From assembly GCA_964548475.1 (NCBI GenBank), contig CAZJRF010000035.1:1-18274 (forward strand): 18,274 nt of DNA, written 5' to 3'. This document shows positions 1 to 6,876 of this stretch, one piece after another (positions within the stretch are counted from its first letter, which is position 1; each line of letters opens with the position of its first letter). The notes below the pieces were generated by a model that saw only the letters and a program-made list of their open reading frames with translations, was not told the DNA's origin and did no database searches. This DNA comes from VGBK01 sp964548475. GTDB taxonomy: Bacteria > Actinomycetota > Acidimicrobiia > Spongiisociales > UBA11373. Made by a program: the position numbers and the translations under genes.

Positions 1-542
<542 letters not shown>

Positions 543-551
543 GGCGCAGCC

Positions 552-557
552 ATCATA
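552..557 (-). promoter_or_regulatory. Probable -10 box of secA (leaderless type)
   Basis: TATGAT reads on the minus strand in the 58-bp gap between the response regulator and secA. Nine bases separate it from the secA ATG, which puts the expected transcription start within about 3 nt of the start codon. No purine-rich ribosome binding site lies between. No convincing -35 is visible. The assignment is inference from spacing and matches the same arrangement at manB and the family 2 glycosyltransferase. Confidence 0.5.
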
Positions 558-581
558 TCGACGGCCCGCGCTTGGGCCTAT

Positions 582-598
582 GGGGCCCGGCCGGCCCC
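582..598 (-). terminator. GC hairpin after the response regulator gene (possible weak terminator)
   Basis: GGGGCC (582-587) pairs with GGCCCC (593-598) around a 5-nt loop, directly after the response regulator stop on the minus strand. There is no following U-tract, so it is not a classical intrinsic terminator. It may slow polymerase or only reflect base composition. Confidence 0.25.
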
Positions 599-600
599 GG

Positions 601-1254
601 TCACAGCTCTATGAGGTGCTCACGCAGGGCGAAGACCACGGCCTCGTTGCGGGAATGAAGGCCGAGCTTGTCGAGGATGTTGCGAATATGGTTCTTCACC
701 GTATTCTCGGAGATGAAGAGCGCCCGCCCGATCTCGCGCGAAGTCTCCCCGGCGGCGACGTGGCGGAGCACCTCGAGTTCCCGCCCGGTCAGGCAGGGCG
801 GCCTGGGGCCGACGAAGTCCTGGTGGCGCAGGAGATGGCGGAGGATGTCCAACAGCTTGCCGCCCATCTTGGCCGACACCGCCGCGCCGCCCCTCAGCAC
901 GTCTTCGATCGCCGCCGCCAGCCCGGCGAAGGCGGTGTCCTTGACCAGGTAACCCCGCGCCCCGGCCTTGATGCCGGTCAGCAGGTCCTCCACCGATTCG
1001 CTGCCGGTGAGCAGGATGATGCGGCTCTCCGGCGACACGGCGAGGAGCTTCTCGACCACCTCGAGCCCCGAGAGCCCGGGCATGAGGATGTCGAGCACCA
1101 CCACGTCGGGGGCCAGGGACTCGGCGGCGGTCACCGCCTCCTCGGCCCCGGCCGCCTCGCCGCAGATATCAAAGCCGGCGGCACGTAGTGCCGCGCTCAG
1201 CCCGGTGCGGAACAGGTCCACGTCGTCGACAACCAGGACCCGGGCGCCGCTCAC
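601..1254 (-). CDS. NarL/FixJ-family response regulator with LuxR-type HTH
   Basis: This 217-aa cytoplasmic transcription regulator has the standard two-domain form. The receiver (about residues 4-120) shows the acidic pair D10/D11, phosphoacceptor D55 in VVVLDILMPG, conserved T83 and K105 in GYLVKD. The C-terminal LuxR/GerE helix-turn-helix (about 152-215) has CLTGRELEVLRHVAAG and the recognition-helix region SENTVKNHIRNILDKLGL. Length and layout match DevR/DosR-type regulators. The GTG start at 1254-1252 overlaps the hpf stop by 4 nt (GTGA), which suggests translational coupling to hpf. No sensor kinase is encoded in the window, so the partner is unknown. It could control hpf or its own operon in response to stress, but no target site is proven. 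Confidence 0.96.
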   Translation of the reverse strand: MSGARVLVVDDVDLFRTGLSAALRAAGFDICGEAAGAEEAVTAAESLAPDVVVLDILMPGLSGLEVVEKLLAVSPESRIILLTGSESVEDLLTGIKAGARGYLVKDTAFAGLAAAIEDVLRGGAAVSAKMGGKLLDILRHLLRHQDFVGPRPPCLTGRELEVLRHVAAGETSREIGRALFISENTVKNHIRNILDKLGLHSRNEAVVFALREHLIEL

Positions 1255-1802
1255 TGAGGCTCGATCAGCCCCAGGGAACCACCGCGCCGGCGGTACAGCA
1301 CGCTGTACCGCTCAGTCTCCGCGTTCAGGAACAGGTAGAAGCTGTGCCCGAGCAGTTCCATTTGAAGAGCCGCCTCCTCTGGCGTCATCGGCTTGACGAT
1401 GAACCGCTTCACCCGTTCGATCCGCAGCTCCGTCGCGCCGCCGACTTCTTCGACGCCTGCAGGAGTGCCATTGAGATGTTTGTCGACCGCGCGGCGGTGC
1501 CGCTCGACCAGCCGACCCTTGAGCCTGGAGAGCTGCCGCTCCAGTTTGTCCCCGGCCAGGTCGAGGGCGGACCGGTGATCGAACCCGGCGGCTTCCACCC
1601 GCACCAGCTGCCCGGCCGCTTTGGAGGTGATCTCGACGCGGCACCGCTCCCCCGCCAGGCGCGGGTTCTGCTCCTCGGTGAACTCAACATCGACCGCCCC
1701 GAGATCATCGAAGACGCGAGTCGAGCGGCCGATCTTCTCCTCGGCGAGCAGACGCAGCTCCTCGCCGACGCTCATGCGCTTACCGTGGACACGAACCTCC
1801 AC
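1251..1802 (-). CDS. hpf: Long-form ribosome hibernation promoting factor (HPF)
   Basis: HPF binds the 30S decoding region and, in its long form, dimerises 70S ribosomes into inactive 100S particles during starvation or stress. The 183-aa protein has the N-terminal S30AE domain (about 1-105: VEVRVHGKRM, then a basic segment near RLKGRLVERHRRAVDKH) and a C-terminal dimerisation domain (about 130-183) with FIVKPMTPEEAALQMELLGH followed by FYLFLNAETERYSVLYRR and GGSLGLIEP, typical of the long form. The chosen start is the GTG at 1802-1800, because AAAGGAGG (1808-1815) lies 5 nt upstream. The frame stays open far upstream, but that extension is low-complexity GC-rich shadow sequence. It sits between comF and the response regulator and overlaps the latter by GTGA. 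Confidence 0.97.
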   Translation of the reverse strand: MEVRVHGKRMSVGEELRLLAEEKIGRSTRVFDDLGAVDVEFTEEQNPRLAGERCRVEITSKAAGQLVRVEAAGFDHRSALDLAGDKLERQLSRLKGRLVERHRRAVDKHLNGTPAGVEEVGGATELRIERVKRFIVKPMTPEEAALQMELLGHSFYLFLNAETERYSVLYRRRGGSLGLIEPQ

Positions 1803-1807
1803 CGTGG

Positions 1808-1815
1808 CCTCCTTT
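1808..1815 (-). promoter_or_regulatory. Strong ribosome binding site that fixes the hpf start
   Basis: AAAGGAGG on the minus strand, 5 nt before the GTG at 1802. It is one of the strongest Shine-Dalgarno matches in the window and decides the start within a frame that is open far upstream. Confidence 0.8.
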
Positions 1816-1917
1816 GGTCGCGCCCGCCGCGCGCCGGGGTCGACGGGCAGCCAGAGAGCGAGAGCGGTCACTGCGATGGTGCGCTCCTGGCGGCACGCAC
1901 GCTCCCGTGGTCGGCGT

Positions 1918-1930
1918 CCCCCTACGGGGG
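1918..1930 (-). terminator. Small hairpin containing the comF stop codon
   Basis: CCCCC and GGGGG flank a 3-nt loop that contains part of the comF TAG stop (1924-1922). There is no U-tract. The 119-bp gap between comF and hpf (1803-1921) otherwise holds no clear promoter; it ends in the strong hpf ribosome binding site. Terminator function is uncertain. Confidence 0.25.
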
Positions 1931-2536
1931 CTTCACGATCACTATACCGACGGCCTGCAACGGCGTCAGGGCGGTCGCGGCCGCCGGAGCGGTGGTGGCG
2001 GTGACCGCCAGCCGGGCCCGGTCCAGGGCCTCCGCCGCCGCGCCCAGCGTGACCCCGGTGGTGACCACATCGTCTACCAGCACCATCCCGGCCTTTGCGG
2101 CAACTCGTGCCCGGAAGCGGGGCGTCCCGCGGTTGGCACTGCCCGAACCGGCGCGGCGCTGATGCCACCAACCGGGAGCCAGGGCCTGAAACACCGGCAG
2201 CCCGGACACCCTGCCCACGGCCCGGGCCAGTTCCAGGGCAGGGTCCACCCCGTACCGCCATCGTCTCAGGTAAGCCCGGGGTACCGGCACCAGCACCGCC
2301 GCCCCGGCTGGCAGCACCTCGGCCATGGGGCCGGCGAGCAGGAGAGCGGCGCTGGGATCGGCCGCGTACTTCAGCCGATGTACCAGCCGGCGGGCAGTCC
2401 CCGTATGCAGGAAGGGGCTGTGCACCAGCACCCCGGCGCTGAGACGCCGGACTCCGCCCGGAGCAAAGCCGGCGGCGCAGGCCGGACAGAGGGGCCCGCG
2501 GGCGGCAGAACGGGCGGCACAGGCGAGACAGCCCAC
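1922..2536 (-). CDS. comF: ComF-family phosphoribosyltransferase-like protein
   Basis: ComF proteins combine a short N-terminal zinc finger with a phosphoribosyltransferase fold and are linked to DNA uptake or processing in competent bacteria; in Actinomycetota the role is unclear. Two CxxC pairs (C3/C6 and C17/C20 from this start) make the zinc finger. Then come LVHRLKYAADPSAALLLAGP, LVPVP near residue 85 and the PRPP-binding loop VLVDDVVTTGVTLG at about 152-165. At 204 aa it has family-typical length. I prefer the GTG at 2536, because TACGTT lies 7 nt upstream and no Shine-Dalgarno is present. The alternative TTG at 2545 adds three residues and also lacks one. The gene is divergent from the FtsH-like gene and upstream of hpf, as in Mycobacterium. 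Confidence 0.92.
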   Translation of the reverse strand: MGCLACAARSAARGPLCPACAAGFAPGGVRRLSAGVLVHSPFLHTGTARRLVHRLKYAADPSAALLLAGPMAEVLPAGAAVLVPVPRAYLRRWRYGVDPALELARAVGRVSGLPVFQALAPGWWHQRRAGSGSANRGTPRFRARVAAKAGMVLVDDVVTTGVTLGAAAEALDRARLAVTATTAPAAATALTPLQAVGIVIVKPP

Positions 2537-2543
2537 GGTGGAC

Positions 2544-2549
2544 AACGTA
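2544..2549 (-). promoter_or_regulatory. Possible -10 box of comF
   Basis: TACGTT on the minus strand, 7 nt before the GTG at 2536, fits the TANNNT pattern of a leaderless start. It overlaps the alternative TTG start. The 2537-2661 region between comF and the FtsH-like gene must hold divergent promoters, but I see no other convincing box in it. Confidence 0.3.
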
Positions 2550-2661
2550 TCGGTGGGGTGTGACGCCCCACCCGACGCCGCACCTGCCCGTCACGCTCGG
2601 CTGATGCTGCTCGCAGAGCGACCACCATACGCGGCAGATCTCGCGACATTGACCACGAAGG

Positions 2662-4476
2662 GTGGCTAAGGTGGGCTCAAGGAAGAAGAGGACCGTGCCG
2701 CTCGATGTCCAGGCAGCCCGGGAACGGCAGCGCCGCAAACGCCTGCGCCGCCTGATGGTCGTGCTCACCCCGCTGGCCGTCTGGCTGTGGGTTCGCTTGC
2801 TGAGCGGGAACCCCGTCTCCCCCGGATGGCCCCATCTCGCTCCCGAAGTGACCTTCTGGGTTTTCGCGTTCGCGGCGATCCTGGTGCTCGGCGCCATCGT
2901 CATGCTCCCCATGATCAGCAGCGGCCGGTCCCCGGAGACCATCTTCCTCCCCGAGCAGATAGAGGTCGGCTTCGACGATGTGCTCGGTCTGGGACCCGTG
3001 CTGGGCGAGGTGCGACACACTCTCGACGTCTTCCTGAACCACCAGCAGTTCCGCGAGCGTATGGGCGGCCAGCCCCGCCGCGGCATCCTCTTCGAAGGGC
3101 CCCCGGGTACCGGAAAGACTCACACCGCCAAGGCGCTCGCACGGGAAGCCGGGGTCCCCTTCCTGTTCGTTTCCTCGACGGCCTTCCAAAGCATGTGGTA
3201 CGGGGCCACCGCCCGCAAGATTCGGGCCTACTTCCGAAGGCTGCGCAAGGTGGCTCGCCGCGAGGGCGGCGCCATCGGCTTCATCGAGGAGTTCGACGCG
3301 ATCGGTGCCCGCCGGGGCGGCCTGGAACGGACGGAAGCGATCGCGCGCGGGTTGGAGAGGTCGATGATCTCCGAGGGTGTGGGCGGTGTGGTCAACGAGC
3401 TCCTGGTGCAGATGCAGTCGTTCGATGAGCCTCCCCTTCCCATGAAGATCGCCAACGGGCTCCGGCGCCTGGTCAACCGCTTACTCCCCATCCCTCTCCA
3501 GCTCAAGACGGCCCGGCCCCCCTACGCCAACATCCTCCTGATCGGAGCGACCAACCGGGCGGATAACCTCGACCCTGCCTTGCTCCGTCCCGGCCGCTTC
3601 GACCGGGTGCTCCACTTCCCCCTGCCCGCCCGGGCGCAGCGACGCGAGCTCATCGACTACTTCCTCGCCCGCAAGGCCCACGACGTCACCCTCGACGACC
3701 GGGCCCGGGATGATCTGGCCGCCTCCACCATGGGCTACTCGCCGGCCAGCCTGGAACGTCTCTTCGACGAGGCGTTGCTTTTCGCCCTCCGCGAGAGCCG
3801 GGACTCCCTGTCGGTGCACGACCTGCGCCGTGCCCGCCTCGACGTGGAAGTCGGCCTGGCCGAGCCCACCGAGTACACCCCTGAGGAGCGAGCCATCATT
3901 GCCGCCCACGAGTCGGGCCACGCCCTCGTCGCCCACCTGGTGGGCAAGGGACGCAAGCTCGACCTGCTCTCCATAGTCAAGCGCCGGGACTCCCTGGGGC
4001 TACTGGCCCACAGCGGAGTCGAAGAGCGTTACACCCAGCGGCGCAGCGAGACCCTGGCCCTCATCCAGATTGCCCTGGGAGGCATGGCGGCCGAGGAGCT
4101 GCTTTGCGGGGAGTCGGGCAGCGGGCCGGCCGGCGACCTGGCAGCCGCCACCACCCTGGCCGCCGAGATGGTCGGCTCCATGGGCCTGGGCGGCTCCTTG
4201 ATCTCCTTCCGGGCTCTCGACGGGGGGGCCCTCGGCGGCAACCTGGTGGCCAAGGTGCTGGCCGACCCCCCTGCCCGGGAGGCGGTGGACCGCCTGCTCA
4301 CCGAACAGAAGGATCTGGTCGCCACCCTGCTCGGTACGCACCGCCCCGTTCTCGAAGGGCTGCGCGACGCCCTGCTGGAACGGGAGGAGCTGGTGGGACG
4401 CGAGATCCTCGAGGTCATCGAGGAGACAGCGCGCCATCGGCAGGTCGTCATCGACCTGCGCACGCCGGTGGGCTGA
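2662..4476 (+). CDS. Divergent FtsH-like membrane AAA+ zinc metalloprotease
   Basis: FtsH-type proteases are membrane-anchored AAA+ unfoldases with a cytoplasmic M41 peptidase that degrades membrane and soluble substrates. The 604-aa protein has a basic N-terminus (1-30), TM1 (about 31-47), a very short outside loop, TM2 (about 63-85), Walker A GPPGTGKT (146-153), pore loop MWYG (178-181), Walker B FIEEFDAIG (207-215), sensor ATN (296-298), arginine-finger region GRFDR (311-315), the zinc site HESGH (416-420) and the probable third ligand D492 in GPAGDLAAAT. Oddities are Walker B with EE instead of DE, an extra segment of about 35 residues around 255-288, and a loop of about 15 residues where FtsH has an extracytoplasmic domain. 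The GTG at 2662 is used here; GTG 2671 has better spacing to the AGGGTGG-like site and may be the true start. It is probably a paralogue, not the main FtsH. Confidence 0.92.
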   Translation: MAKVGSRKKRTVPLDVQAARERQRRKRLRRLMVVLTPLAVWLWVRLLSGNPVSPGWPHLAPEVTFWVFAFAAILVLGAIVMLPMISSGRSPETIFLPEQIEVGFDDVLGLGPVLGEVRHTLDVFLNHQQFRERMGGQPRRGILFEGPPGTGKTHTAKALAREAGVPFLFVSSTAFQSMWYGATARKIRAYFRRLRKVARREGGAIGFIEEFDAIGARRGGLERTEAIARGLERSMISEGVGGVVNELLVQMQSFDEPPLPMKIANGLRRLVNRLLPIPLQLKTARPPYANILLIGATNRADNLDPALLRPGRFDRVLHFPLPARAQRRELIDYFLARKAHDVTLDDRARDDLAASTMGYSPASLERLFDEALLFALRESRDSLSVHDLRRARLDVEVGLAEPTEYTPEERAIIAAHESGHALVAHLVGKGRKLDLLSIVKRRDSLGLLAHSGVEERYTQRRSETLALIQIALGGMAAEELLCGESGSGPAGDLAAATTLAAEMVGSMGLGGSLISFRALDGGALGGNLVAKVLADPPAREAVDRLLTEQKDLVATLLGTHRPVLEGLRDALLEREELVGREILEVIEETARHRQVVIDLRTPVG

Positions 4477-4510
4477 GCCGCCGCCTGCCGCTCCCTCACG
4501 CGGCCCGGGC

Positions 4511-4516
4511 TGGCAT
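4511..4516 (+). promoter_or_regulatory. Degenerate counterpart of the RCK-C copy 2 promoter box
   Basis: TGGCAT lies exactly 32 nt before the ATG of the first RCK-C gene, the same distance as TAGCAT before the second. It departs from TANNNT at its second base, so it may be inactive and the first copy may depend on read-through from the FtsH-like gene 72 bp upstream. Confidence 0.25.
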
Positions 4517-4548
4517 CATGGGGGCCACCAGCGCGGCGGAGGTCCCGG

Positions 4549-5034
4549 ATGTCCCAGGTAGAGCAGACTCCCGTCCCCGGTGTCGGCGTCCGCTACGACT
4601 TCGCCACTCGGGAAGGACACCGGTTGGGCGTGGTGCATCAGGCGGGAGGCCGCAAGGAGCTCCACGTCGCCGCCGCCGCCGATCCTGAGTCGCCGCCGGT
4701 CTGCGTGGGCCTCGGGGACGACGAAGTGCACACCCTCGTCGAAGTCCTGGGGGGGGCGCGGGTGACCGAGAGCTTGGCCCGCCTGCAGGAGTACGTGGAG
4801 GGGATCAGCATCGAGTGGCTGCAGGTCGGGATGGGCTCCCCCATGGCCGAGCGCAGCCTCGCCGGGGCCGGCATCCGCAGCCGGTCGGGAGTGTCGGTGG
4901 TGGCCGTGCTGCGACAGGAAGTCACCCACCCCGCGCCCGGCCCGGAGTTCCGCATCGAGGCCGGGGACACCCTGGTCGTAGTGGGCACCCCGGAGGGAAT
5001 CGCCACCGCCGCCGGCGTAGTGCGGGGAGACTGA
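4549..5034 (+). CDS. RCK-C (TrkA-C) regulatory subunit of a cation/proton antiporter, copy 1
   Basis: This is a 161-aa soluble protein of the KhtT / Rv3237c type. These form the cytosolic regulatory subunit of KefB/KhtU-like K+/H+ antiporters; in Bacillus KhtT the RCK-C domain binds c-di-AMP. The N-terminal part (1-90) includes PGVGVRYDF and VEVLGGARVTESLARL. The RCK-C domain (about 90-160) shows IRSRSGVSVVAVLRQE, HPAPGPEF and GDTLVVVGTPEGI. The ATG at 4549 follows GGAGG (4538-4542) by 6 nt. The same-length paralogue lies 127 bp downstream and the antiporter follows. A run of eight G (4749-4756) falls in the GG of EVLGG. Ligand specificity cannot be read from sequence. Confidence 0.9.
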   Translation: MSQVEQTPVPGVGVRYDFATREGHRLGVVHQAGGRKELHVAAAADPESPPVCVGLGDDEVHTLVEVLGGARVTESLARLQEYVEGISIEWLQVGMGSPMAERSLAGAGIRSRSGVSVVAVLRQEVTHPAPGPEFRIEAGDTLVVVGTPEGIATAAGVVRGD

Positions 5035-5041
5035 CTCTCAT

Positions 5042-5053
5042 CCCGGGCCCGGG
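5042..5053. repeat. Perfect 12-bp palindrome between the two RCK-C genes
   Basis: CCCGGGCCCGGG is fully self-complementary and lies just after the first RCK-C stop. No T-tract follows, so it is not a standard terminator. Apart from this and the TAGCAT box, the 5035-5161 gap shows no further feature. Confidence 0.4.
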
Positions 5054-5123
5054 GCCACCCGTCCACCGGGCAGGACAGCCGCCGGCCCTCCCACTCCTCC
5101 TGGCCCGCGCGTGCCCGGACGGA

Positions 5124-5129
5124 TAGCAT
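5124..5129 (+). promoter_or_regulatory. Probable -10 box of RCK-C copy 2 and the antiporter
   Basis: TAGCAT fits TANNNT and lies 32 nt before the ATG at 5162, leaving room for a short leader carrying the GGGAGG ribosome binding site. Spacing is conserved with the copy 1 upstream region. No clear -35 is present. Confidence 0.4.
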
Positions 5130-5161
5130 CGGCGGCCCGCTCCGCTCTCCGGGAGGTGCCC

Positions 5162-5647
5162 ATGACCCAGGTACAACAGACCCCGCTCCCCGGAGTGGGG
5201 GTTCGCTACGACTTCACCACCGGGGAGGGATTCCGGGTGGGGGTGGTGCACCATCACGCCGGGCGCCGGGAGATGTTCGTCTGCCTTCCCAACGACTCGG
5301 ACAGCGCCACCGTGCGTCTCACCCTCAACGACGAGGAGGCTCACTCCCTCATCGAAGTGCTCGGCGGCACCCGGGTGACCGAGAACCTGGCCCGGCTCCG
5401 TCAGCAAGTTGAGGGACTGGCGCTCGACTGGCTGACGATGGAGCCGGCTTCCCCCTACGCCGGCAAGACCATCGGCGATGCCCGCATCCGTACCCGCACC
5501 GGGGTCTCCATCGTCGCGGTGCTGCGGGACGAGCAGACCCATCCCGCCCCCGGCCCCGACTTCCAGATGGAGCCTTCCGACGTGCTGGTCGTAGTGGGCA
5601 CTCCCGATGGCATCGGCGCTGCCGATGCCTTACTGCGCGCGGGCTGA
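5162..5647 (+). CDS. RCK-C (TrkA-C) regulatory subunit of a cation/proton antiporter, copy 2
   Basis: This is a tandem paralogue of the preceding gene with identical length (161 aa) and about 55% identity by ungapped hand alignment (89 positions). N-terminal half: PGVGVRYDF, IEVLGGTRVTENLARL. C-terminal RCK-C: IRTRTGVSIVAVLRDE, HPAPGPDF, SDVLVVVGTPDGI. The ATG at 5162 is chosen because GGGAGG lies just upstream and the product then aligns end to end with copy 1; the frame is open further upstream. The antiporter starts 2 nt after the stop, so the two are almost certainly co-translated and this copy is the most likely direct partner. Divergence is greatest at residues 41-56 and 99-108, so the copies may sense different ligands or form a heteromer. 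Confidence 0.9.
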   Translation: MTQVQQTPLPGVGVRYDFTTGEGFRVGVVHHHAGRREMFVCLPNDSDSATVRLTLNDEEAHSLIEVLGGTRVTENLARLRQQVEGLALDWLTMEPASPYAGKTIGDARIRTRTGVSIVAVLRDEQTHPAPGPDFQMEPSDVLVVVGTPDGIGAADALLRAG

Positions 5648-5649
5648 GA

Positions 5650-6876
5650 GTGTCGGGCAAAGCCCTGCTCTTCCTGGAACTGGGTGGGCTGGTGCTGGTG
5701 CTGGGGGTGCTGGCCCGGCTGGCCGGCGCTCTCCGCCTCTCCCCCATCCCCCTCTACCTTCTAGCCGGCCTGGCCGTCGGCGAGGGCGGGCTCATACCGC
5801 TGGTCACCTCGGACGAGTTCGTGGAGATCGGGGCCGACGTCGGGGTGGTGCTGCTGCTGCTGATGCTCGGGCTCGAGTATTCAGGGCGGGAGCTGATCGC
5901 AGGCCTCCGCACCACCGCCCCGGCCGGGCTGTTGGACCTCGCCCTCAACTCGGCGCCTGGTCTCATCGCCGGGCTCCTGCTGGGCCTGGGCGCTGTGCCT
6001 TCCTTGTTTCTCGCCGGCGTCACCTACATCTCGTCCTCAGGCGTGGTGGCCAAGCTGGTGGCCGACCTGGGCTGGCTCGGCAACCGGGAGACCCCGGTAG
6101 TCCTGTCCATCCTGGTCTTCGAAGACCTGGTGATGGCGGTGGCCCTTCCCGTGCTGGGAGCGATAGCACTGGGGGGCACCCTGCTGGGAGCCATCGCGGC
6201 GGTGGCGGCGGCCCTGGCGGCGGTGGCCCTGATCCTCACCCTGGCCGCCCGGCACGGAGAGGAAATGAGCCGCCTTGCCTTCGCCGGGTCCGACGAGGTC
6301 AACCTGCTCACCCTGATAGGGATCACCCTGGTGGTGGCCGGGGCAGCCGAGCAGTTGCACGTGTCGGCCGCCGTCGGTGCGTTCCTGGTGGGCATAGGCG
6401 TCTCCGGCGAGGCCGCCGACAAGGCACGCGTCCTGGTCACGCCTCTGCGCGACCTGTTTGCCGCGGTCTTCTTCGTGTTCTTCGGGCTCTCCATAGACCC
6501 GGCCACCATGCCCGGGGTGCTCCTGCCTGCCTCCGTGCTGGTTGCGGTCACCGCCCTCACCAAGATGATCACCGGCGGGATGGCGGCCCGGCGGCGAGGA
6601 GTCGGGCCCCGGGGCCGCTGGCGGGCGGGGACGGCTCTCATCGCCCGCGGCGAGTTCTCGATCGTGATCGCCGGGCTCGGCCTGGCGGCCGGTGGTGATC
6701 CGCGGCTGGCCCCGCTGGCCGCCGCCTACGTGCTGCTCACCGCGGTCATCGGGCCCATCGCCGCCCGCCTGGCCGACCGGCCACCCGGAAGCGCCGGGGT
6801 GTTCGGCCGGCGCTTCTCGAAGGAACGAGTCCCGGCGTCGACGCCGGCCGAGGAAGGCCCTCCCGCCGCAGGCTAG
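5650..6876 (+). CDS. CPA2-family cation/proton antiporter (KefB/KhtU-like)
   Basis: This 408-aa inner-membrane protein, with about 12 hydrophobic segments, exchanges K+ or Na+ for protons. Recognisable CPA2 features are LLLLMLGLEYSGREL (68-82), TYISSSGVVAKLVADLG (125-141), VFEDLVMA (156-163), VFFGLSIDP (276-284) and ALIARGEFSIVIAG (329-342). It ends soon after the last segment with no fused TrkA-N domain, as in KhtU-type systems where regulation comes from a separate RCK-C subunit, here encoded just upstream. The GTG start at 5650 is 2 nt after the previous stop and has no own Shine-Dalgarno, which suggests coupling. The TAG stop shares CTAG with the convergent ahcY stop. K+ efflux is the likeliest role by analogy with KhtTU; ion preference is not visible. 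Confidence 0.93.
   Translation: MSGKALLFLELGGLVLVLGVLARLAGALRLSPIPLYLLAGLAVGEGGLIPLVTSDEFVEIGADVGVVLLLLMLGLEYSGRELIAGLRTTAPAGLLDLALNSAPGLIAGLLLGLGAVPSLFLAGVTYISSSGVVAKLVADLGWLGNRETPVVLSILVFEDLVMAVALPVLGAIALGGTLLGAIAAVAAALAAVALILTLAARHGEEMSRLAFAGSDEVNLLTLIGITLVVAGAAEQLHVSAAVGAFLVGIGVSGEAADKARVLVTPLRDLFAAVFFVFFGLSIDPATMPGVLLPASVLVAVTALTKMITGGMAARRRGVGPRGRWRAGTALIARGEFSIVIAGLGLAAGGDPRLAPLAAAYVLLTAVIGPIAARLADRPPGSAGVFGRRFSKERVPASTPAEEGPPAAG

Noticed and set aside
1900..1921. Partial likeness to a DosR-type box (GGGGAC...GACC) upstream of hpf on the minus strand
   Set aside because: Only one half resembles the known palindrome and the central bases do not fit, so it is not reported as a binding site.
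1803..3086. Upstream extension of the hpf frame, giving a protein of 611 residues
   Set aside because: The extension crosses comF and the FtsH-like gene out of frame or antisense and is Arg/Gly-rich. The strong ribosome binding site at 1808-1815 fixes the start at 1802.
4749..4756. Run of eight G in the first RCK-C gene as a possible phase-variable tract
   Set aside because: The frame is intact across it, the paralogue has the same residues there without a homopolymer, and no alternative frame gives a sensible product.
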